From Pantoea cypripedii (lineage in GTDB: Bacteria > Pseudomonadota > Gammaproteobacteria > Enterobacterales > Enterobacteriaceae): 64,000 nt of DNA. The notes below the pieces were generated by a model. It saw only the letters and a list, made by a program, of their open reading frames with translations. It had not been told where the DNA came from and did not search any database. Where the stretch lies: contig NZ_CP024770.1 in NCBI RefSeq assembly GCF_011395035.1, forward strand, positions 1,109,116 through 1,173,115, written 5' to 3'. Of this stretch, positions 34,927 to 43,495 are shown piece by piece (position 1 is the first letter of the stretch; every line of letters begins with the position of its first letter). The position numbers were made by a program, and so were the translations under genes.

Positions 34927-35940
34927 ATGTCCAAGAATTCCGAAACGATACAGATACAGCCGTCCACTACCTTATCCTTTGGTGGCACCGCACGGGCCTT
35001 CATCTCCCGGCGTCCTTGGGTGGGTGCAGCGTTCTCTACTTTAATCGTGTTTATTATCTTTGCGGCGATCGCGCCGCATTTCACCTCAGCGGAAGCGTTA
35101 ACGTCGATTGCCCTGGTGGCCGCGCAACTGGCTATCGTTGCATCTGCCGTGACCTTATTGATGATCGCCGGTGAGTATGATCTATCAGTGGGTGCGGTGC
35201 TGGCACTGTGTTCCATGCTGACGGCCTTTCTCGCTTCAACATTTAATATCAGTATCCCGCTGGTCATCGTCATCAGTTTACTGGCTTCCGCCGCAATAGG
35301 TGCGTTGCACGGTACGCTGGTGGTGAAGTGGGCTATTCCTTCATTCATTGCGACCCTAGGTGGGCTGATGTTCTGGCGCTCCATGGTGTACCTGATTTCC
35401 GGGGGGTATCCGGTTTCGGTTCCACCGGGATCCTCCACGCTTGCGCTCCTTTCGGAGCGCTTCCCGAACGGCTTAAGCATGGGGCTTTTCTGGTGTGCAG
35501 TGGTATTGCTGGCAGCGCATTGGGTTCTGGAACATACCAAGTGGGGAAACTGGATCTTTGCCACTGGCGGTGATCCGCAGGCTGCACGCGTTAAAGGGGT
35601 TCCGGTTAAAAAAGTTAAAATCTGGTTGTTTGTGCTCACCGCAGTACTGGCGTGTTTCGCTGGCATCATCCAGCTGGGGCGGTTTGGTACTGTCGATGCC
35701 AACCGTGGCATGGGGATGGAACTTGAAGCGATTGCTGCCGCTGTCATTGGTGGAACCAGCCTTAACGGCTGTGTGGGTAGTATCGTTGGGACTCTGCTGG
35801 GGTGCGTCATTATCGCGATGATCCAACAGGGGCTGGCGTTAATTAATATGCCCCCGGCGGTCTATCAGGCTCTCCTCGGTATTCTCGTTGTCGGTGCTGT
35901 ACTGACCAATCGCGCTATTGAAAAGAGGGCTCGCAAATGA
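34927..35940 (+). CDS. Sugar-type ABC transporter permease (RbsC family)
   Basis: A 337-residue inner-membrane permease with eight or more hydrophobic spans. Family motifs include MIAGEYDLSVGAVLALCSML (the [GA]-x-[DI]-L-S-V-G motif, ~residues 79-98), VVKWAIPSFIATLGG and EAIAAAVIGGTSLNGCVGS. It overlaps the ATPase gene by 4 bases. It works with the binding protein before it and the ATPase after it. Confidence 0.92.
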   Translation: MSKNSETIQIQPSTTLSFGGTARAFISRRPWVGAAFSTLIVFIIFAAIAPHFTSAEALTSIALVAAQLAIVASAVTLLMIAGEYDLSVGAVLALCSMLTAFLASTFNISIPLVIVISLLASAAIGALHGTLVVKWAIPSFIATLGGLMFWRSMVYLISGGYPVSVPPGSSTLALLSERFPNGLSMGLFWCAVVLLAAHWVLEHTKWGNWIFATGGDPQAARVKGVPVKKVKIWLFVLTAVLACFAGIIQLGRFGTVDANRGMGMELEAIAAAVIGGTSLNGCVGSIVGTLLGCVIIAMIQQGLALINMPPAVYQALLGILVVGAVLTNRAIEKRARK

Positions 35941-36704
35941 TCACATCTAAAGATGCATTGCTTGAAGTGCGTAACCTGGCCAAAAGCTACGGGCATGTTG
36001 AAGCCGTTCGTGACGTTTCATTTAAAGTGGGCCCTGGCAAAGTGCTGGCGTTGCTGGGAGACAATGGCGCAGGGAAGTCCAGCCTGATCAAACTACTCAG
36101 CGGAGTGATCAAACCGGATAAAGGCGAAATGCTGTGGGAAAACCGCGAGGTTGAGTTCAATTCTCCCCTTGATGCGCAGCAGGCAGGTATTGCCACGTTG
36201 TATCAGGACCTTGCGCTGATTAATGACATCAGTATTGCCCGAAACGTTTTTCTCGGACGAGAAGATGCCGTCACTGTCGGCTGGGGGCCATTCAAGCGTC
36301 TTGATAAAGCAAAGATGCGTTCAGAAACGCTCAAAGCTTTTGAGATTATGGGGCTAAAAGTCAGAAACCCGGATGATCGGGTGCAGGAATTGTCAGGTGG
36401 TCAACGCCAGAGCATTGCCATCAGTTGTGCGGTCTATTTCAGTGCCAAACTGGTCATTCTTGATGAGCCGACCGCAGCCCTGTCGATCCGCCAGCAGGAA
36501 CAGGTACTGGAGACGATCAAAACGGTACGCGACCGCGGCGTCTCAGTCATTCTGATTACTCACAATCTTCATCATATCAAACCTGTTGCCGACGATATTG
36601 TCGTGCTGCGCGCAGGATGTTCGATTGCCAGCATGCCTGCGGCGGGTGCCGATCCTGAGTATGTCGCCTCGCTGATCCGTGGCGATAACCTGGCCGTGGC
36701 CTGA
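35937..36704 (+). CDS. Sugar-type ABC transporter ATP-binding protein (single-domain)
   Basis: A 255-residue ATPase with one nucleotide-binding domain, half the size of RbsA. Walker A is GDNGAGKSS (~residues 42-50), the signature LSGGQRQSIAISCAV, Walker B LVILDEPTAALS, and ITHNLHHI carries the switch histidine. Single-domain versions of this type (as in frc/FrcA or TMAO-like systems) occur with RbsC permeases. It is translationally coupled to the permease and followed by an oxidoreductase gene after 21 bases. Confidence 0.92.
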   Translation: MITSKDALLEVRNLAKSYGHVEAVRDVSFKVGPGKVLALLGDNGAGKSSLIKLLSGVIKPDKGEMLWENREVEFNSPLDAQQAGIATLYQDLALINDISIARNVFLGREDAVTVGWGPFKRLDKAKMRSETLKAFEIMGLKVRNPDDRVQELSGGQRQSIAISCAVYFSAKLVILDEPTAALSIRQQEQVLETIKTVRDRGVSVILITHNLHHIKPVADDIVVLRAGCSIASMPAAGADPEYVASLIRGDNLAVA

Positions 36705-36725
36705 ATCTGACGCAGGGAGAGTAAC

Positions 36726-37901
36726 ATGAATATTTTCCGTACCTTTGGCAGAAGGCTGCGTCTTGGTGTGATCGGCGGCGGACCGGGTTCTTTTGTGGGT
36801 GCTGTTCATCGCGCGGCAGCGCGCATTGACGATAATTTTGAAATTGTTGCAGGTGTACTGTCTTCGGACCCGGTGAAATCAAAAATGTATGGCAGGGATA
36901 TTGGACTGGCTGAAGACAGGGCCTATGGATCAGTTGAAGAAATGTTCGCCGCTGAACATGCCCGCCCGGATGGTATTGATGTTGTCGCTATCATGAGTTC
37001 CAACGGCACTCACTGCCAATATGCCGAAAGTGCAGTGAAATACGGGCTGGACATTATTTGCGACAAACCGCTGGGATCTGCACTTGATGAGTGCCTGGCG
37101 CTGGCAAAAAGTGTTAAGGAAGCGGGACTGGTCTTCTGCCAGACATTCAGTTACACCGGCTTTCCAATGGTACGACAGGCACGCGCAATGGTGCGGGAAG
37201 GAGACATCGGTGATATCAGGATGGTACAGGTCGAGTGTGTTCAGGGCTATGCGGCGGAAGCTTCTGCTGATGAACTCAGTGCAAACCCGGCCAACTGGCG
37301 TTTTCATCCTGATCTGAACGGTCCCTCTCTCATCTTCGGCGATATTGGTTGCCACGCTCACCATATGGTGTCCTTCGTGACCGGCCAGGAGGTCGTCAGA
37401 CTCACTGCTGAGGTGAAAGCTGTCGTTCCCGGGCGTAAGACATCAGATACCGCCGGTGTATTGTTCAACCTGGAAAATGGCGCATCCGGCATGATGTGGG
37501 TGACCAATGCGGGTCCTGGTGCGGTGCATGGTCTGCGCTTTCGTGTCTTTGGTTCAAAAGGTGGGCTGGAATGGTTTCAGGAGGAACCTAATCAGCTCTT
37601 CCATTCACGTCTTGGACAATCAACCCTCACTCTCGAACGGCGCGGCTTTGGCCTCAAAGGCGAAGCTGACCGTGTCAGTCGTGTGGGCATCGGCCACCCC
37701 GAAGGCTACTTCGAGTCGTTTGCTTCACTTTATTCGGATGCTGCTGAAGCCATCGTTAAACGTCGACTGGGTCAGGATTACACCAGCGCAGTAAGGGATA
37801 TGCCGACGATAGAAGACGGTGTGCGTGCCATGAAGTTTATGGATGCCGCCCTGGAGTCTTCACAAACCGGTTGTTGGGTCGACAGCAGGGTGTATCTCTG
37901 A
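36726..37901 (+). CDS. Gfo/Idh/MocA family oxidoreductase
   Basis: A 391-residue NAD(P)-dependent dehydrogenase. The Rossmann motif is LGVIGGGPGSFVGAVHRAAA (residues ~12-31), and DIICDKPLGSALDE (~residues 104-117) carries the E/DKP catalytic lysine motif. The C-terminal GFO_IDH_MocA domain includes FGDIGCHAHHMVSFV. This family oxidises sugars, inositols and related alcohols. It lies in an operon with the RbsABC-type transporter and a second oxidoreductase and probably acts on the imported compound or its product. Confidence 0.9.
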   Translation: MNIFRTFGRRLRLGVIGGGPGSFVGAVHRAAARIDDNFEIVAGVLSSDPVKSKMYGRDIGLAEDRAYGSVEEMFAAEHARPDGIDVVAIMSSNGTHCQYAESAVKYGLDIICDKPLGSALDECLALAKSVKEAGLVFCQTFSYTGFPMVRQARAMVREGDIGDIRMVQVECVQGYAAEASADELSANPANWRFHPDLNGPSLIFGDIGCHAHHMVSFVTGQEVVRLTAEVKAVVPGRKTSDTAGVLFNLENGASGMMWVTNAGPGAVHGLRFRVFGSKGGLEWFQEEPNQLFHSRLGQSTLTLERRGFGLKGEADRVSRVGIGHPEGYFESFASLYSDAAEAIVKRRLGQDYTSAVRDMPTIEDGVRAMKFMDAALESSQTGCWVDSRVYL

Positions 37902-37952
37902 CCGGAACAGCGTTGCTAAACGCATTTGAAAAATTATATCGGGAGAAAAAAC

Positions 37953-38939
37953 ATGTTTCGATGGGGTGTGTTATCCACGGCGAAAATCGGCCATGAACGG
38001 CTGTATCCTGCTATTCAGGACTCGCACTACGGTGTGCTCACGGCTGTCGCCAGCCGGGATTTTAACAAAGCTCGCGCGATGGCCGATCGCTTTGGTGCGC
38101 CTTTGGCATTTGGTAGTTATGAAGAATTGCTGGCGTCGGATGAAATCGATGGCGTCTATATTCCGTTGCCGTCTTCACAACATATTGAGTGGGCATTGAA
38201 AGCGGCCGAAGCTGGCAAACATGTGCTGGTCGAAAAGCCCGTTGCATTGCATGCGGGTGAAATCGACCAACTCGTCGAAGCGGCTGAACGCCATAAGGTG
38301 GTGATCAGTGAAGCGTATATGGTGACGTATCACCCTCAATGGGCCAAAGTTCGTGAGTTGATCGCTGAAGGCGCAATTGGCAATCTTCGTCAGGTACAGG
38401 GATCGTTTTGTTTTTACACGGATGACGCCACGGATATGCGTAACCAGTTAGCACTGGGTGGTGGTGCACTGCCAGATATTGGTGTTTATCCGGTTGTTAC
38501 GACGCGTTTTGCAACGGGTAAAGAACCGCTGCGTACCCAGGCAATTGTTAAATGCGATCCTGCCTCTGGCGTGGATACCTACTCCAGTGTACGTATGGAT
38601 TTTGGTGATTTTGAACTCTCTTTCTATGTCTCGTTTCAGCTTGCTGTGAAGCAAAGCATGGTATTTCACGGCGATAAAGGCTACATCGAGCTTTCTGCCC
38701 CCTTTAACGCCGGACTGTATGACCATGAACGTGTTGAGTTGCACAATCTGAGTCATACCGGTACCCAGGTCTGGCGATATCCTGATACCCGCCAGTATCG
38801 TCTGCAACTTGATGCCTTCGCTCAGGCCGCCCAGGGTAATGATGTGAATGTATTTTCTTTAAAGAATTCATATCTGAATCAGAAAGCCATCGACGCTATT
38901 TATCGGGCTGGTGAACACGATGGCTGGGAAACCGTTTAA
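37953..38939 (+). CDS. Gfo/Idh/MocA family oxidoreductase
   Basis: A 328-residue dehydrogenase. It starts MFRWGVLSTAKIGHERLYPA with a variant nucleotide-binding loop and has HVLVEKPVALHAGE (~residues 90-103) with the catalytic EKP lysine, followed by GALPDIGVYPV. The ATG at 37953 is chosen because a GGGAG site precedes it and the conserved strand starts there; the in-frame ATG at 37926 lacks a ribosome site. It differs clearly from the preceding oxidoreductase, so the two are not recent duplicates. It may catalyse a consecutive or opposite redox step. Confidence 0.9.
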   Translation: MFRWGVLSTAKIGHERLYPAIQDSHYGVLTAVASRDFNKARAMADRFGAPLAFGSYEELLASDEIDGVYIPLPSSQHIEWALKAAEAGKHVLVEKPVALHAGEIDQLVEAAERHKVVISEAYMVTYHPQWAKVRELIAEGAIGNLRQVQGSFCFYTDDATDMRNQLALGGGALPDIGVYPVVTTRFATGKEPLRTQAIVKCDPASGVDTYSSVRMDFGDFELSFYVSFQLAVKQSMVFHGDKGYIELSAPFNAGLYDHERVELHNLSHTGTQVWRYPDTRQYRLQLDAFAQAAQGNDVNVFSLKNSYLNQKAIDAIYRAGEHDGWETV

Positions 38940-38961
38940 TCAGGTTAATTAAAAGACGAAA

Positions 38962-38986
38962 TTCCTTCATACGCATTATGAAGGAA
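38962..38986 (+). terminator. Stem-loop between an oxidoreductase and the UPF0303 gene
   Basis: TTCCTTCAT (38962-38970) and ATGAAGGAA (38978-38986) form a perfect 9-base stem with a 7-base loop, followed by CTCTTT. It may be a partial terminator or a processing site in the operon. Confidence 0.4.
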
Positions 38987-39023
38987 CTCTTTCCACGTGT
39001 GTCTTTTATTCCAGGATATAACC

Positions 39024-39506
39024 ATGAATGAAATATCAGAGAGTAAACGTGTTAAGGAACAGGAAGAGAAATTAACGTTCAGGTCGTTTGATGGAAATGC
39101 TGCGTGGGGTATTGGCAATTATTTGAGAGAGGCGGCTCAAAGTCGCAATGTGGATATTGCTGTTGAGATTTTTATAAATGGCATGGTTATTTTCCTGATG
39201 GCAATGGATAAAACTGCCCCTGATAATAGCGAGTGGATGCGACGCAAACGTAATTTTGTGCTGCGAACCAGGATGTGCAGTTATGCAGGGCAGCTTATCA
39301 GGGAATCCGCGGAGAGAGGCAGTAACGTGCTGGATGGGATGTCTCCTGAGGATTTTGCGGCTAATGGTGGGAGTTTCCCCATCGTGGTCACGGGGGTGGG
39401 TATTATCGGGACGGTAACGGTTTCCGGATTAAGCAGCAGGGACGATCATTATCTGGTAACAGAAGCCATTGAATATTACTTGCAAAATGTAGCTGGCGAC
39501 AAATAA
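39024..39506 (+). CDS. UPF0303 / GlcG-HbpS-like protein
   Basis: A 160-residue cytoplasmic protein of the UPF0303 (heme-degrading/HbpS-like, DUF336) fold. Indicative parts: LTFRSFDGNAAWGIGNYLRE (~residues 16-35), DIAVEIFINGMVIF, then NGGSFPIVVTGVGIIGTVTV and SRDDHYLVTEAIEYYL. Such proteins accompany many catabolic operons; HbpS-like relatives bind heme or cobalamin, but the function of UPF0303 proteins is not settled. The ATG at 39024 follows an AGGATA site; an upstream in-frame ATG at 38997 lies within the stem-loop flank and is less likely. A second, unrelated-length GlcG-like protein is encoded at 56160-56591. Confidence 0.8.
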   Translation: MNEISESKRVKEQEEKLTFRSFDGNAAWGIGNYLREAAQSRNVDIAVEIFINGMVIFLMAMDKTAPDNSEWMRRKRNFVLRTRMCSYAGQLIRESAERGSNVLDGMSPEDFAANGGSFPIVVTGVGIIGTVTVSGLSSRDDHYLVTEAIEYYLQNVAGDK

Positions 39507-39635
39507 CAGTAAATCCGATATTAAGGATGCGCTAAACCCTTCACATACTGAGCGGGTTATTGCGAGCGCTAAATTTATTTCTCAATTAATTAATACTCTG
39601 TTTTGTTATCGGGGAGGTACACAATTAATAATATT

Positions 39636-39649
39636 GTGTATCGATACAC
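39636..39649. promoter_or_regulatory. LacI-family operator before hyuB
   Basis: GTGTATCGATACAC is a perfect 14-base palindrome centred on CG, 59 bases before the hyuB start. The same sequence with one change lies before the transporter gene at 33866. The LacI-type gene that converges on hyuA is the likely repressor. Confidence 0.62.
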
Positions 39650-39707
39650 TTAGTCAGAAACAGGTGGTGCATTCTTAGGTAATGTGGCCTGTCAGGGGAA
39701 ACTTAAA

Positions 39708-41444
39708 ATGACCAAAGCGACAAACACAGTGAAGCTGGACCCACTCACGATGATCGTCCTGCAAAAGCGTTTTGAAGCCATCAACCGGGAAATGGCCTAT
39801 ACCCTTGCTCGTACCGGTCGTTCAGGTGTGCTTAACACTGCGCTTGATTTCTCATGCACCATGACTGATGCACAATATCGCACGGTCAGTGCCGGGCAGG
39901 GATTACCGATCCATACCGGTGCTGCCCATCTGGTGCCTCAAGCTATTCTGGATCGCTATGGGGAAAACATTGCCGAAGGTGACTGCTTTATTAATAACAG
40001 CAGCTATCTGGGCAATACCCATTGTGCCGATGTCACACTGTGCGCGCCGGTCTTTTTCGCAGGTAAACTCGTGTTCTACTCGATAGCCCGCGCCCATCTG
40101 AGTGATATCGGTTTCCCCACGCCAACCACCTATGGCTCCCTGTGCAGTGACCACTATGCGGAAGGCCTGACGCTACCTTGTCTGAAGATTCAGACCCACT
40201 ACCGTGACAATCCTGAACTGATCGAACTGTGCAAAGCCAATATCCGTGCCCCGGAACAGTTCTACGGAGACTACCTGGCAATAGTCGGTGCCGTGCGTAC
40301 CGGGGAACGCCGGGCGAAGGAGATGTGCGAGCGTTTTGGTGTTGAGACGGTACTGGCTTTTCTTGATCAGTATCAGGAGTATGCGGCGAGTATGGCACAG
40401 GCAGCGATTGCCAGGTTGCCAGCAATGCAGGTCAGTAAAACAGCCATGCATGATGGGGTCTGTCAGGGTTATGAGCAGGGGCTGCCGGTCACGGCGACCA
40501 TGCTGGTCGACCCTGAGAAAGGGCAAATCACCATCGATCTCACGGAGAATATTGATTGCCTGCCTATCGGGCTGAATATGACAGAGGCGACAGTCATTGC
40601 CAGCTGCCTGACAGCGGTTCTCAACATGTTAGGCCCTGATATTCCGCGCGCTTCGGGTGCTTTCAACCAGGTGCAGATCAAAATGCGGGAAAATTCAGCC
40701 ATTGGTATCCCCAGATTCCCCGCAGCCACCAGCTCCGCAACCACCAACCTGGCACATATTCTGATTGATCATATCCAGGCGATGTTTGCCGAGGTGTCTC
40801 CTGCCCGTGGTACCGCCTATGGCACGGTGGGAAATCCGGCTTCTGCACCCTGTGTTAGCGGGTTTGACTCACGTCGGCAGGCACCCTTCGTCAACCAGAT
40901 GGTGCTCGGCTACTGGGGCGGCCCAGCCCTTGCCGGCCATGATGGTTGGCTAACCTATGGCAGTGGCACTACCCAGGGCATGTTGTCGCAGTCTTCTGTT
41001 GAAGTGATGGAGCAGCAGCAACCACTCATCATTGAAAAACTTGAATTGCGGCCTGATTCAGGTGGCGTGGGCGAATGGGAAGGTGCGCAGGGCTGTGACT
41101 GCGTCATTCGTGTGCGCGATGACGTTGTCACATTCTCTGTAAACAGCGGTGGTTTTCAGTATCCGCCAGCAGGTGTGGCCGGTGGTCTGCCGGGTGCACA
41201 AACGCGGACATGGAAAAAAGACACATCAGGGACGCTATCAGAGTTACCCATTTTTTTTGATATCACACTGCAGCCGGGGGAACGCCTGATCGCTTACGGC
41301 AGCGGTGGTGGCGGGTTTGGCGATCCGAAAAAGCGTCGCAGTGACAAAATTGAAAAATCCATTCGCGATGGTCTGCTGACGGTTGAGCATGCCCGCGCTT
41401 TTTATCATTACTCCGCCAGCACGGCTTTGGGAGAGGCAAAATGA
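39708..41444 (+). CDS. hyuB: Hydantoinase B / oxoprolinase family protein
   Basis: A 578-residue subunit of the HyuB/oxoprolinase-B family. It starts with LDPLTMIVLQKRFEAINREM and carries SCTMTDAQYRTVSAGQGLPIHTGA, then NNSSYLGNTHCADVTLCAPVF, and the C-terminal GGVGEWEGAQGCDCVIRV and GSGGGGFGDPKKR. With HyuA it forms ATP-dependent amidases acting on hydantoins, 5-oxoproline or caprolactam; family and size do not decide among them. The ATG at 39708 follows CAGGGGAA. It overlaps hyuA by 4 bases. This gene order (B before A) is less usual than A then B. Confidence 0.9.
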   Translation: MTKATNTVKLDPLTMIVLQKRFEAINREMAYTLARTGRSGVLNTALDFSCTMTDAQYRTVSAGQGLPIHTGAAHLVPQAILDRYGENIAEGDCFINNSSYLGNTHCADVTLCAPVFFAGKLVFYSIARAHLSDIGFPTPTTYGSLCSDHYAEGLTLPCLKIQTHYRDNPELIELCKANIRAPEQFYGDYLAIVGAVRTGERRAKEMCERFGVETVLAFLDQYQEYAASMAQAAIARLPAMQVSKTAMHDGVCQGYEQGLPVTATMLVDPEKGQITIDLTENIDCLPIGLNMTEATVIASCLTAVLNMLGPDIPRASGAFNQVQIKMRENSAIGIPRFPAATSSATTNLAHILIDHIQAMFAEVSPARGTAYGTVGNPASAPCVSGFDSRRQAPFVNQMVLGYWGGPALAGHDGWLTYGSGTTQGMLSQSSVEVMEQQQPLIIEKLELRPDSGGVGEWEGAQGCDCVIRVRDDVVTFSVNSGGFQYPPAGVAGGLPGAQTRTWKKDTSGTLSELPIFFDITLQPGERLIAYGSGGGGFGDPKKRRSDKIEKSIRDGLLTVEHARAFYHYSASTALGEAK

Positions 41445-43495
41445 GTGTGACCATTTCGGTAGACGTCGGTGGAACCTTTACTGACATCGTTGTTGACGAT
41501 CGCGGTGAACTGGCCTTCTACAAATCCCTGTCAAACCATGACGATATCGCGCAGGGGATTATGGACGGTATTGGCCACGTGGCGACTCAGCGTGGTACCA
41601 GTGTACAAAGCCTGCTTCAAGGATGTAGCACTTTTTCCTGCGGCACGACGGCGGCAACCAATGCCATTTTAGAACGCCGTACCGCAAGGACTGTGCTGAT
41701 CTGCACCGAAGGATTCCGCGATATCCTGCTTATCAGAGAAGGGGGACGGGAAAACAGCTATGAGATCTTTGAAGACTATCCTGAGCCGCTGGTACCGCGT
41801 CATCTGACCTTTGCCGTTGCTGAGCGCATCAATGCAGAAGGGGGGATTGAAACCCCACTTGATGAGCAACAAGTGTATGACATTCTCGAGACCATCAGAC
41901 CGTTACAACCTGAAGCTATTGCGGTGGCGCTGATGTGGTCAGTGATGAACCCGACCCACGAGCTGAAAATCGCTGAGCTGCTAAGTCAGATGTTTCCCGG
42001 TGTGCCGATCAGCCTGTCCCATGAAGTGAACCCCGCGGTGGGTGAATACCGGCGTACCTCGGCAACGGTGCTGGATGCGTCATTAAAACCAGTGATGAAG
42101 GGCAGTATCGGCCAGCTGGGTGAGCGGTTAACTGCGGCGGGTTTTTCCCGTAAACCACTCTTTGTCTGTTCGAATGGTGGCAGGACATCAGCGGATGCGA
42201 TCGTGGCAAAACCGGTATTTTTGTGTCTGTCAGGTCCTTCTGCAGCACCGGGTGCCGCAGTCAGGTTGGTAGAGCAGGCAGGTCTGCACGAGCGCAATGT
42301 TATTTCGATGGATTTAGGCGGGACCAGCCTTGATGTTTGCATGGCAATTGATGGGGCGGTGGCGATGCAACGCCAGGGAACTATCGCCGGACATGTGTTT
42401 GGTGTGCCCTCGGTGGAGATCTCAACGATTGCCGCCGGTGGGGGTTCGATTGCCCGTGTCGACGCGGGTGGCTTTGTCCATGTCGGTCCTAAAAGTGCCG
42501 GTTCTAAACCCGGTCCCGCCTGTTATGGGCTGGGTGGTAATCAACCGACATTAACCGATGCCAACCTGATCCTCGGTTTTCTTGAAGCAGAACGCTTTGG
42601 AGGCGGTCATCTCGTTCTGGACGTTGAAAAGGCGAAAAAAGCGGTGATGCAATATGTTGCGGACCCTTTGGGTGTCTCGGTGGAGAAAGCAGCGGCGATT
42701 ATCGCAGCGGTTGCAGAACAGAATATGATTTCTGCTATCGAAAATATGACTATGCGAAAAGGGTTTGACCCACGAGATTTTGTTCTGGTATCCGGTGGGG
42801 CCGCCGGCGGTTTACATGCGGCAAATCTTGCGAAACAACTCGGTATCGGCAAAGTTCTGATCCCTCGTGCGGGCAGTGTTCTGAGTGCCTATGGCATCTC
42901 TACCGGGGATATCATGTTTGACTTTGGCCGGATGGGTTACAGCCGAAGTGATGCCTTCAACTTTGATTTGGTGAACTCCAGTCTGGCCGCCTTAGTAGCA
43001 CAGGGTAATGAGTTCCTTGATTCCATGATGGTGAAGCCAGAGCGCCGCGAGATATTGCTTTCTGTTGAGTGTCGCTATCATGGACAGGTTTCGCAAATAG
43101 CCGTTCCGTTTGTGCACCAGGTTATCGACACAGAGAATCTCAAATCGCTGGTTGCAGATTTTCACCAGATTCATGAACGGCTCAATTCGGTTGCTTCACC
43201 CGGTGAATCGGTTGAATTCCTTGAATGGCGTGTTCAGGCTATTGGGCGCGTGCAAAACTCCGTGGCAGTCCGTGGTGAATCGGGTTCTGCTGAATCCATC
43301 TGCGCTTCCGTCAGAGAGGTGTATCTGGAGAACGAATGGGTCACGATCCCGGCTTTTGATGCCAGTACTATACCTCAGGGTACTAAGATGCGCGGTCCCT
43401 GCATCGTATCAGACCTGCTGACATCTAACTTCGTCCCTGCTGGCAGTCAGGCGGTCACTACTGAGGAAGGTGGCTTGCTGATTATTTTTGATTGA
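41441..43495 (+). CDS. hyuA: Hydantoinase A / oxoprolinase family protein
   Basis: A 684-residue ATP-binding subunit. The N-terminal Hydant_A_N block is ISVDVGGTFTDIVVDDRGEL (residues 4-23). The actin-like ATPase core contains ISMDLGGTSLDVCMAIDGAV (~residues 287-306) and GGGSIARVDAGG. FVLVSGGAAGGLHAANLAKQLG lies towards the C-terminus. It supplies the phosphorylating half of the HyuA/HyuB ring-opening enzyme. It is translationally coupled to hyuB, and its 3' end overlaps the convergent LacI gene by 14 bases. This is the second, unrelated oxoprolinase-type system in the window; pxpABC is the first. Confidence 0.92.
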   Translation: MSVTISVDVGGTFTDIVVDDRGELAFYKSLSNHDDIAQGIMDGIGHVATQRGTSVQSLLQGCSTFSCGTTAATNAILERRTARTVLICTEGFRDILLIREGGRENSYEIFEDYPEPLVPRHLTFAVAERINAEGGIETPLDEQQVYDILETIRPLQPEAIAVALMWSVMNPTHELKIAELLSQMFPGVPISLSHEVNPAVGEYRRTSATVLDASLKPVMKGSIGQLGERLTAAGFSRKPLFVCSNGGRTSADAIVAKPVFLCLSGPSAAPGAAVRLVEQAGLHERNVISMDLGGTSLDVCMAIDGAVAMQRQGTIAGHVFGVPSVEISTIAAGGGSIARVDAGGFVHVGPKSAGSKPGPACYGLGGNQPTLTDANLILGFLEAERFGGGHLVLDVEKAKKAVMQYVADPLGVSVEKAAAIIAAVAEQNMISAIENMTMRKGFDPRDFVLVSGGAAGGLHAANLAKQLGIGKVLIPRAGSVLSAYGISTGDIMFDFGRMGYSRSDAFNFDLVNSSLAALVAQGNEFLDSMMVKPERREILLSVECRYHGQVSQIAVPFVHQVIDTENLKSLVADFHQIHERLNSVASPGESVEFLEWRVQAIGRVQNSVAVRGESGSAESICASVREVYLENEWVTIPAFDASTIPQGTKMRGPCIVSDLLTSNFVPAGSQAVTTEEGGLLIIFD

